NCBI GenBank assembly: GCA_030671905.1
Contig: DAOVHK010000065.1
Location: 1-7,803 of the forward strand
Reading direction: 5' to 3'
DNA: 7,803 nt
Source: Clostridia bacterium
GTDB taxonomy: Bacteria > UBA6262 > WVXT01
The notes under the pieces were generated by a model that had not been told where the DNA came from, did not search any database, and was given only the letters and a program-made list of their open reading frames with translations. A program made the translations under genes and the position numbers. Shown here piece by piece: positions 1-5,298 of the stretch; positions within the stretch are counted from its first letter, which is position 1; every line of letters begins with the position of its first letter.

Positions 1-509
1 GCTGGACTCAGAATACTCCTGACCCTGAAACAGCAATCTATAACTATAGGTTACAGGTAAGGTCTGAAGATGGGACAATATTTGATGGCAGTGTGGGTGA
101 TGTTAAGAGTTACAGCGTCTCAGGATGTGGATATAATAAGACATACGAGGCTCGAGTGATGTCACAGAGTGGCGGTGGCTATAGTGGCTGGTCGGATTGG
201 AGCGATGGGATAATAGTTGTTCGTCTCCTTGATATATCTAACAACTTAATTCATCCCAGAAAGGCAGACAATGAAGCGACTATCAAGTACTTCATAGTAA
301 ATCCAGCTAAAGTTAATCTGAAAATCTATAACCTGATGGGTGAGCTGGTGATGAGTTTAGTGGATAATGAAAATAGAGGAACAGGGATGTATCAGGAACC
401 CTGGTCAGGAGAGAATGAGAAGGGCTCAACCGTAGCCAGCGGAATCTACTTAGTGCACATAGAGGTGGAAGGAGAAAGTGCAACAGAAAAGATATGTGTG
501 GTGAAATGA
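1..509 (+). CDS. C-terminus of a surface or secreted protein with Fn3-like and FlgD-like Ig domains (5' partial)
   Basis: The reading frame is open from base 3 to the TGA at 507-509 (168 residues) and continues beyond the left edge, so the true start is not seen. Residues 1-70 resemble a fibronectin type III domain: alternating Y-x-Y-x-L-x-V strands, a Y-x-A-R-V strand and a closing G-W-S-D-W-S-D-G turn. Residues ~80-168 resemble the FlgD-like Ig domain found at the end of many extracellular bacterial proteins: hydrophobic strand K-I-Y-N-L-M-G-E-L-V, a W-S-G-E-N-E-K-G turn, then V-A-S-G-I-Y-L-V and a final basic/hydrophobic strand ending V-V-K. Such terminal domains are often stalk or sorting modules; whether this one directs secretion (as type IX sorting domains do) cannot be told here. 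The main functional part of the protein lies outside the window. The stop is 10 bases before the prepilin start, suggesting co-transcription. Domain calls are by pattern, not by search. Confidence 0.8.
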   Translation, partial: WTQNTPDPETAIYNYRLQVRSEDGTIFDGSVGDVKSYSVSGCGYNKTYEARVMSQSGGGYSGWSDWSDGIIVVRLLDISNNLIHPRKADNEATIKYFIVNPAKVNLKIYNLMGELVMSLVDNENRGTGMYQEPWSGENEKGSTVASGIYLVHIEVEGESATEKICVVK

Positions 510-519
510 GGAGGGTAAA

Positions 520-1020
520 ATGGAAAAACAGAAAGGATTTACTCTTATAGAGTTGATGATAGTTGTTGCTTTGCTCGCTGTTTTAGGGTATGGGATAATG
601 AAGTTCTTCTCCAATACGTTCAGAACCTGGTGGCAGACGAGCCAGCAGATTGACGCGCAGCAGAAGGCGCGTGTGGCTATGGACGAGATGACCAGGTTTG
701 TCAGGCAGGCAAGGCCTGTGACCACAATAGCGGTTGGTCAGCAGGGTGGTGAAAATCCCAATACAATGATAACCTTCACCCATATAGATGGGAGGCAGAT
801 TAGTTACTATCAATCTGGCGATAGTTTGAAGCGAGTGGTTGGTGGAGTTACTACTGATGTAATACCGGAAGACCTTGTCTCAGTCTATTTTGTGCTCGAT
901 TCCACGACCAGTCCAACTCAAGTGGATATCTCAACATTGACTGTGCAGACTCCTGGAATGGGAGGCCAGCAGGGTAGCCTAACCTTTCCCAGAAAGAGAG
1001 TATTTTTGCGCAATCGTTAA
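520..1020 (+). CDS. Type IV pilin-like / pseudopilin protein with prepilin N-methylation site (PilW/GspJ-like)
   Basis: A 166-residue protein with a textbook class III (prepilin) signal: short basic leader M-E-K-Q-K-G, predicted cleavage after Gly6, Phe7 as the N-methylated residue and Glu11 at position +5, followed by a hydrophobic helix to about residue 30. The family is processed by the prepilin peptidase PilD/PulO and assembled from the inner membrane into a type IV pilus or type II secretion pseudopilus. The region after the helix (Q-x-x-x-R-x-A-M-D-E-M-T-R-x-V-R-Q-A) matches the PilW/PulJ style of minor pilin. The C-terminal part is a beta-rich globular domain with no cysteines. The end (V-F-L-R-N-R) is typical, so the protein looks full length although short. 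A strong ribosome site, GAGGAGGG, lies just before the ATG. It follows the Fn3/FlgD-domain gene by 10 bases, so that neighbour could be a pilus-associated or co-secreted partner (inference). A major pilin role is less likely given the N-terminal similarity to minor pilins. Confidence 0.85.
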   Translation: MEKQKGFTLIELMIVVALLAVLGYGIMKFFSNTFRTWWQTSQQIDAQQKARVAMDEMTRFVRQARPVTTIAVGQQGGENPNTMITFTHIDGRQISYYQSGDSLKRVVGGVTTDVIPEDLVSVYFVLDSTTSPTQVDISTLTVQTPGMGGQQGSLTFPRKRVFLRNR

Positions 1021-1073
1021 TTCCCCTCAAGTAGAAATATTCCCTCCCCTTGGAGAAATGGTCGGAAAGTCCC

Positions 1074-1116
1074 AGTAAATATCCTCTCCCCTTGGGGGAG
1101 AGGGTTGGGGTGAGGG
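1074..1116. repeat. GC-rich hairpin repeat, copy 1 (CCTCTCCCC family)
   Basis: Perfect 9-bp arms, CCTCTCCCC at 1083-1091 and GGGGAGAGG at 1095-1103, enclose a 3-base loop. After a 5-base spacer comes GGTGAGGG (1109-1116). The same order recurs at 5250-5289, with CAGTA just upstream in both. It fills most of the spacer between the prepilin gene and tmk. Bases 1041-1060 contain a second CCCTCCCCTTGG-like stretch that could be a decayed relative. There is no T-tract, so it is not an obvious intrinsic terminator, though it could act as a transcript-stabilising hairpin. Confidence 0.8.
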
Positions 1117-1132
1117 GGTAAAAGAAAGATTT

Positions 1133-1771
1133 ATGAACAAGAGAAAGAAAAAAGGGTTTTTCATTACCTTGGAAGGACCCGATGGCTCGGGAAAGAGCAC
1201 GCAGTCTCTATTGCTTGCTCGCTATTTAAAGAAGAAGGGCTATAAGGTGGTGCGCACCAGGGAGCCGGGTGGGACGTCCATTGCTGAGGCTCTGCGCAGG
1301 ATAATTTTGAATCCCAAAAACAGAATTTCAAAAGTTACAGAAGTCCTTCTTTATGAGGCTGGCAGGGCTCAGCATACGTTAGAACTTATTCTTCCTGCCC
1401 TCCAAAAGGGTAAGATAGTGATTTGTGAACGTTATACCGACGCTACTCTTGCCTATCAAGGGTACGGACGAAAGATGGATATTCGAATGGTTAAGGAGTT
1501 GAATCGGATTGCCTCATCTGGTTTGAAGCCCGATTTAACTATTCTTCTTGACCTCGATGTGAGAGAGGGGTTGGACAGAGCCCGAAAAGTCTCTCGGGGA
1601 AGGATGGACAGGATGGAGCAGGAGTCTATAAGGTTTCATGAGAGAGTGAGAAAAGGATATCTGGAGATTGCTTCCCGAGAGTCTGGTCGGGTTAAATTAA
1701 TTAAAGTGAAGCAAACGCCGCAGAAGACACATTTAGAGGTTGTAAAAGTTATTGAAAAATTGGTAAAATAA
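1133..1771 (+). CDS. tmk: Thymidylate kinase (dTMP kinase)
   Basis: A 212-residue protein of normal family length. It phosphorylates dTMP to dTDP with ATP, the last step specific to dTTP supply, in the cytoplasm. Visible motifs: P-loop G-P-D-G-S-G-K-S-T at residues 15-23; T-R-E-P-G-G-T at 42-48, the family signature that helps bind dTMP; the E-R-Y-T-D motif corresponding to the catalytic D/E-R-Y/F; and a LID segment R-G-R-M-D-R-M-E near 155-162. The P-loop has no arginine after its aspartate and the LID carries arginines, which is the arrangement of the E. coli (type II) enzyme rather than the yeast one. The very basic N-terminus (N-K-R-K-K-K) precedes the conserved F-I-T-L-E-G strand. The start is the ATG at 1133; the Shine-Dalgarno is weak (AGAAAG at 1123-1128, with a G-rich run from the upstream repeat further away). 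It is followed by holB after a 114-base repeat-bearing spacer. Confidence 0.96.
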   Translation: MNKRKKKGFFITLEGPDGSGKSTQSLLLARYLKKKGYKVVRTREPGGTSIAEALRRIILNPKNRISKVTEVLLYEAGRAQHTLELILPALQKGKIVICERYTDATLAYQGYGRKMDIRMVKELNRIASSGLKPDLTILLDLDVREGLDRARKVSRGRMDRMEQESIRFHERVRKGYLEIASRESGRVKLIKVKQTPQKTHLEVVKVIEKLVK

Positions 1772-1776
1772 ATGGA

Positions 1777-1798
1777 GGGCGACTATGGAAGGTCGCCC
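1777..1798. repeat. Palindrome A between tmk and holB, followed by CCTACG
   Basis: Arms GGGCGAC (1777-1783) and GTCGCCC (1792-1798) enclose 8 bases and are followed by CCTACG. It starts 6 bases after the tmk stop codon and resembles the GTCGCCCCTAC-type intergenic hairpins I associate with many environmental bacterial genomes (from memory, unverified). The rest of the spacer to 1885 is G-rich, then A-rich, with no gene seen. Confidence 0.7.
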
Positions 1799-1885
1799 CT
1801 ACGTGACCCGAAAGGGAGGTGGGGGCGTTTTACACTCCATAGAAGTGGGAATCGAGAAACCAGTCGAAGGTTAGAAAGTTACATA

Positions 1886-2812
1886 ATGAAGTTTTCTGAA
1901 ATTGTTGGCCAGGAAGTGGCTGTTAATATATTGAAAAAGGCGATAGAAAACAACAGGTCTCATCACGCCTACCTATTTATGGGACCTGACGGTGTTGGTA
2001 AACGGACGACTGCCATTGCCTTTGCTAAAGGCTTGAATTGCCGCTCCTCTTCCTCAGATGGCTGTGACCTGTGCGATTCCTGTAGAAAGATTGAAAATGG
2101 AACACATCCAGATGTGGAGTTGATTGGCCCCCGTGAGGGTGGGCTGACAATTTCCATTGACCAGATTAGAAAGCTTCAGAGAAGGGTCGCCTATAAGCCA
2201 CTAGAGGGAAAATGGAAAGTATATATTATAGACGATGCTGCCAGTGTTACCGAAGAGGCTGCCAATTGTCTATTGAAGACTTTAGAGGAGCCACCTCCAC
2301 AAGTAATTCTCATCCTCATAACTGAGAACATTTACCGTCTTCTCTCCACAGTTCGCTCTCGCTGCCAACTGATACTATTCAGGCAAATTCCCCGCACTCT
2401 AATAGAAAAAACACTGACAGACCAATACGAGGTAGCGCCTGAAGAGGCGCGCTCTTTGGCCAGGCTTTCTTCAGGGAGTATTGGTCGAGCGCTTTACTGT
2501 CTGGAGAAAGAGACTCCTGAGTTTGGGGAACGGTTGAGGGAGATTTTTGAAACGGGAGGTTCTCTAATTGGAGGTTACGGTAATCTATTTCAATTTTCGG
2601 CTGAAATTCCCCGAGATAGAGAAGCTGCACTGGAGTTATTGAATTTTTTATTAGGGGATTTGGGCAGGAAATTTGTGGAAAACCCATCTATACTAAAACA
2701 GAAAAAGATAGAAATCGTTATGGAAACACTCGATTTAATTAAGAGGAATGTCAATGTGAATTTAGCAATAGATGGAATGCTGTTGAAATTAACGCAGACT
2801 GAAGTCTGCTAA
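1886..2812 (+). CDS. holB: DNA polymerase III delta prime subunit (clamp loader)
   Basis: A 308-residue AAA+ protein of the clamp loader that opens the sliding clamp at primed DNA. Motifs: Walker A G-P-D-G-V-G-K-R-T at residues 33-41; four cysteines (C52, C60, C63, C66) forming the zinc module shared by DnaX and many delta primes; a Walker B-like K-V-Y-I-I-D-D-A, where the second acid is D rather than the E of an active DnaX; L-L-K-T-L-E-E-P-P; and sensor S-R-C at 158-160. The D-D Walker B, length and position after tmk favour HolB over DnaX. The frame is also open upstream to an ATG at 1772, touching the tmk stop, but those 38 codons run through palindrome A, are rich in R and G and look nothing like the family. 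M-K-F-S-E-I-V-G-Q at 1886 is the expected start. Its ribosome site is poor (AAGG about 15 bases upstream). The last codons (T-Q-T-E-V-C-stop) lie in a repeat palindrome, so the original C-terminus may have been altered. Confidence 0.93.
   Translation: MKFSEIVGQEVAVNILKKAIENNRSHHAYLFMGPDGVGKRTTAIAFAKGLNCRSSSSDGCDLCDSCRKIENGTHPDVELIGPREGGLTISIDQIRKLQRRVAYKPLEGKWKVYIIDDAASVTEEAANCLLKTLEEPPPQVILILITENIYRLLSTVRSRCQLILFRQIPRTLIEKTLTDQYEVAPEEARSLARLSSGSIGRALYCLEKETPEFGERLREIFETGGSLIGGYGNLFQFSAEIPRDREAALELLNFLLGDLGRKFVENPSILKQKKIEIVMETLDLIKRNVNVNLAIDGMLLKLTQTEVC
2794..2809. repeat. Palindrome B at the 3' end of holB
   Basis: Arms GCAGACT (2794-2800) and AGTCTGC (2803-2809) flank a GA centre. It lies inside the holB frame and abuts its TAA stop. 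Palindrome C follows 14 bases later with a different arm sequence but the same GA centre. Confidence 0.8.
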
Positions 2813-2823
2813 TCCAGATAAAT

Positions 2824-2841
2824 GCTCCGATGAATCGGAGC
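2824..2841. repeat. Palindrome C in the holB-ricT spacer, followed by TACTCC
   Basis: Arms GCTCCGAT (2824-2831) and ATCGGAGC (2834-2841) flank a GA centre. The right arm runs into CTACTCC, the tail that also follows palindrome G at 6551-6557. With palindrome B it makes a tandem hairpin pair filling most of the 49-base spacer. No T-tract follows, so it is unlikely to be a classical terminator. Confidence 0.8.
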
Positions 2842-2843
2842 TA

Positions 2844-2861
2844 CTCCACGAGGAGGGGAAT
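2844..2861 (+). promoter_or_regulatory. Ribosome binding site of ricT within a small potential hairpin
   Basis: AGGAGG (2851-2856) lies 5 bases before the ATG at 2862 and is the strongest ribosome site in the housekeeping block. CTCC at 2844-2847 can pair with GGAG at 2852-2855 across a 4-base loop, which would partly hide it. The stem is only 4 bp, so a regulatory effect is speculative. Confidence 0.5.
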
Positions 2862-3692
2862 ATGCCAATTGTTGTGGGAGTTCAGATAAGAAGGACAAAG
2901 GATATTTTCGATTTCCTGCCAGAGGGAATAGACCTGGCTATAGGTGATAAGTGTCTGGTGGAGACAGAGAGTGGGATTGAAGCGGGAGAGGTTGTTTCGC
3001 CGGAGAGAATGATTGAGCACAGTAAGAAAAAGCTTCATCGGGTAATAAAAAAGATGGACTCTGGTGATTGTGAAGTGGTAAGGAGAAATGTCAGGAAGGA
3101 AAAAGAGGCATTTCAAAAGGTAATGCAGAAAGTAGAAGAACACGAATTAAAGATGAAATTGACCTGCGTGGACTATATTTTTGATTGTAACAAATTGTTT
3201 GTCTATTATACTGCAGAAGGAAGAGTGGATTTCCGTGAACTCATTAAAGACCTGGGGTACTTATTGAAAACTCGCATACAGATGGTTCAGATTGGGGTGC
3301 GGGACGAGGCTAAGATGCTGGGTGGATTTGGACCATGTGGACTTCCCATCTGCTGTGGCTCATTTTTGAAAAGTTTCAGGCCTGTTTCCATTGATATGGC
3401 TAAAGAACAGGATTTATCCTTGAACCCGGCAAAGATTTCCGGAGTTTGTGGTCGATTGATGTGTTGTCTGGCATATGAGAACGATTTTTATCGTGAAGCG
3501 AGAAAGAACTTTCCCAAACTAAATTCCAAAGTGGCTACTGAGGATGGAATAGGAGTGGTTAAAGAAGTCAATATTTTACGGGAAGAAGTCACTGTTGAAT
3601 ATGCGAACGGAGTGTCGAAGAAGTTGCCTCGAAAGGAAGTATCCCCGGCAGGATTTTTTGAGAAGTTAAAATTTAGAAAATCAGAAAGTTAA
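2862..3692 (+). CDS. ricT: PSP1-domain protein, RicT/YaaT family
   Basis: A 276-residue cytoplasmic protein whose central and C-terminal region is a PSP1 domain. The B. subtilis relative RicT (YaaT) forms the RicA-RicF-RicT (Y) complex, which binds [4Fe-4S] clusters, affects RNase Y-dependent mRNA maturation and was first noticed through sporulation. Diagnostic motifs: G-G-F-G-P-C-G-L-P-I-C-C with cysteines 159, 164 and 165, and V-C-G-R-L-M-C-C-L with cysteines 196, 201 and 202; these cysteines supply Fe-S ligands in characterised members. The domain continues with the expected L-A-Y-E, a P-K-L-N segment and a beta-rich tail (G-I-G-V-V-K-E-V-N). The start has a strong AGGAGG 5 bases upstream. 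It lies between holB and metG, the typical neighbourhood of yaaT; yabA, which often follows, is absent. Only 8 bases separate it from metG. Family assignment is firm; the role in a non-sporulating lineage is inferred. Confidence 0.93.
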   Translation: MPIVVGVQIRRTKDIFDFLPEGIDLAIGDKCLVETESGIEAGEVVSPERMIEHSKKKLHRVIKKMDSGDCEVVRRNVRKEKEAFQKVMQKVEEHELKMKLTCVDYIFDCNKLFVYYTAEGRVDFRELIKDLGYLLKTRIQMVQIGVRDEAKMLGGFGPCGLPICCGSFLKSFRPVSIDMAKEQDLSLNPAKISGVCGRLMCCLAYENDFYREARKNFPKLNSKVATEDGIGVVKEVNILREEVTVEYANGVSKKLPRKEVSPAGFFEKLKFRKSES

Positions 3693-3700
3693 AAATTTCT

Positions 3701-5230
3701 ATGGCTAAGAAATTTTATATTACTACTCCCATATTTTATGTGAATGACCTGCTGCATATCGGACACGCCTACTGCACCATAGCTTGTGATGTGGTGGCCC
3801 GCTTCAAGCGCTGGCTGGGGGATGAAGTTCTGTTTCTTACTGGTACTGATGAACATGGACAGAAGATAGCCCAGGCAGCCAGTTTGAAAGGAAAGACGCC
3901 TTTAGAATGGGCAGATTATATCGTTTCCGAGGACAAAAAACTCTGGGAGAAGCTGAACATTTCTCACGATGATTTTATCAGAACAACAGAAGAGCGGCAC
4001 GAAAGGACAGTGCAGGAAATTTTTACAAAACTTTACCAGAAGGGTGATATCTATAAAGGAGAGTATGAGGGATGGTATTGTACTTCCTGTGAGACTTTCT
4101 ACCTGGAGTCACAGCTTGAGGGAGGCAGGTGCCCTGAGTGTGGGAAAGTGACAGAGAAACTAAAAGAAGAGAGTTACTTCTTCAAGTTATCTAAATATCA
4201 GAAGAGGCTTCTCAATTATTTTGATGAGAACCCTGAGTTCATGCAACCTTCCTTCCGCAAAGCAGAAATGGTAAATTTTGTTAAGGGAGGACTGAGGGAT
4301 TTGAGCGTAAGCCGCACGGCTGTGAAGTGGGGAATACCAGTTCCTTTTGATGAAAAACATACTGTTTATGTTTGGCTTGATGCTCTGATAAATTACCTCA
4401 CTGCCTGTGGATATTTAGAGGATAAAGTAAAGTTTGAGAAGTTCTGGCCTGCTGATGTTCATCTGGTGGGTAAGGAGATTTTCAAGTTCCACACCATTAT
4501 CTGGCCGGCAATATTGATGGCTCTGGGGATACCACTTCCCAAAAAGGTTTTTGGGCATGGCTGGTGGACTGTGGAAGGAGAGAAGATGTCCAAATCTCGA
4601 GGGAATGTGGTTGATCCGGTTGAAGTTTCTGAGGAGTTTGGGGTAGACGCATTCCGTTACTTCCTGATGAGAGAGGTACCCTTTGGTCAGGATGGCGATT
4701 TTTCCAAAAAAGCACTTGTCAGACGCTATAATGCTGATTTGGCGAATAATTTAGGTAACCTTCTGAGTCGTAGCCTGACAATGGTGGAAAAGTATGTTGA
4801 GGGCAGGGTGCCTGAACCGGGCGGAGAGGAGAAAGAGGATAGAGAGTTGATTCAAAAAGTGAAAGGACTTTTTGAGAGAGTCATCAAATATTACGATAAG
4901 CTGAAATTGAACAGTGTCCTGGGAGACATTTGGGAAGTTATCGACTATGCCAATAGATACATTGAAAGGACAGCTCCCTGGAAGTTGGAAAAGACTGATA
5001 GAAAGAGACTGGAAACTGTGTTATATAATCTTTTAGAGACTTTGAGAGTAGTCACTTTCTATATTCTTCCTTTTATGCCCCAGACAGCTGAAAGAATCTG
5101 GGAGCGATTGGGGATGGAAGAGAAAATCTATAATCAGAAAATTGAAGAAGCACAGTGGGGAAGGCTCAAGTCAGGGACAAAGATTAAAGCAGGTAAGCCT
5201 TTATTTCCCAGGATAAAAGATGATTTGTGA
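3701..5230 (+). CDS. metG: Methionyl-tRNA synthetase, short form without the C-terminal tRNA-binding domain
   Basis: A 509-residue class I aminoacyl-tRNA synthetase that charges tRNA-Met, including initiator tRNA. Motifs: H-I-G-H at residues 19-22, G-T-D-E-H-G at 48-53, a Cys4 zinc knuckle (C127-x2-C130 and C144-x2-C147), and K-M-S-K-S at 295-299. The anticodon-binding helical bundle follows, with N-L-G-N-L-L-S-R and the closing A-P-W-K-L-E-K segment. The single knuckle resembles the B. subtilis/Thermus type rather than the two-knuckle E. coli enzyme. The protein ends at K-P-L-F-P-R-I-K-D-D-L, where longer versions continue into an EMAP/Trbp111-like dimerisation and tRNA-binding domain, so that domain is missing or encoded elsewhere. 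The start 8 bases after ricT has no convincing Shine-Dalgarno (A-rich leader), consistent with translational coupling to ricT. Confidence 0.97.
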   Translation: MAKKFYITTPIFYVNDLLHIGHAYCTIACDVVARFKRWLGDEVLFLTGTDEHGQKIAQAASLKGKTPLEWADYIVSEDKKLWEKLNISHDDFIRTTEERHERTVQEIFTKLYQKGDIYKGEYEGWYCTSCETFYLESQLEGGRCPECGKVTEKLKEESYFFKLSKYQKRLLNYFDENPEFMQPSFRKAEMVNFVKGGLRDLSVSRTAVKWGIPVPFDEKHTVYVWLDALINYLTACGYLEDKVKFEKFWPADVHLVGKEIFKFHTIIWPAILMALGIPLPKKVFGHGWWTVEGEKMSKSRGNVVDPVEVSEEFGVDAFRYFLMREVPFGQDGDFSKKALVRRYNADLANNLGNLLSRSLTMVEKYVEGRVPEPGGEEKEDRELIQKVKGLFERVIKYYDKLKLNSVLGDIWEVIDYANRYIERTAPWKLEKTDRKRLETVLYNLLETLRVVTFYILPFMPQTAERIWERLGMEEKIYNQKIEEAQWGRLKSGTKIKAGKPLFPRIKDDL

Positions 5231-5241
5231 ACATGTGAACA
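5226..5241. repeat. Tandem octamer TGTGAACA x2 across the metG stop
   Basis: TGTGAACA occurs twice head to tail (5226-5233 and 5234-5241). The first copy includes the TGA stop of metG. It was probably formed by slippage; no function is evident. Confidence 0.6.
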
Positions 5242-5249
5242 AGGGATAT

Positions 5250-5289
5250 CAGTATTCCTCTCCCCTGGGGGAGAGGATAAAGGTGAGGG
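5250..5289. repeat. GC-rich hairpin repeat, copy 2 (CCTCTCCCC family)
   Basis: Arms CCTCTCCCC (5257-5265) and GGGGAGAGG (5268-5276) flank a 2-base loop. They are followed, after exactly 5 bases as in copy 1, by GGTGAGGG (5282-5289). The 5-base spacers differ (GTTGG versus ATAAA) while hairpin and tail are conserved. The tail overlaps the purine-rich ribosome site of the next gene. Confidence 0.85.
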
Positions 5290-5298
5290 AGAGTGTCA

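Noticed and set aside
450..813. Minus-strand open frames opposite the prepilin gene
   Set aside because: They lie opposite a well-supported prepilin, have no recognisable protein features and no ribosome sites.
1083..1103. Intrinsic terminator after the prepilin gene
   Set aside because: The stem is strong but is followed by a G-rich sequence with no T-tract, and an equivalent copy lies directly before a start codon elsewhere.
1886..2812. Identification of the clamp-loader gene as dnaX
   Set aside because: The Walker B ends D-D rather than D-E, the length fits delta prime, and it lies in the tmk-holB-ricT order.
1969..3143. Minus-strand open frames opposite holB and ricT
   Set aside because: They are shadows of strongly supported genes with family motifs on the plus strand.
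3969..4151. Small plus-strand frame inside metG
   Set aside because: It lies in another frame of metG across its zinc-knuckle region, has no plausible ribosome site and shows no protein-like composition.
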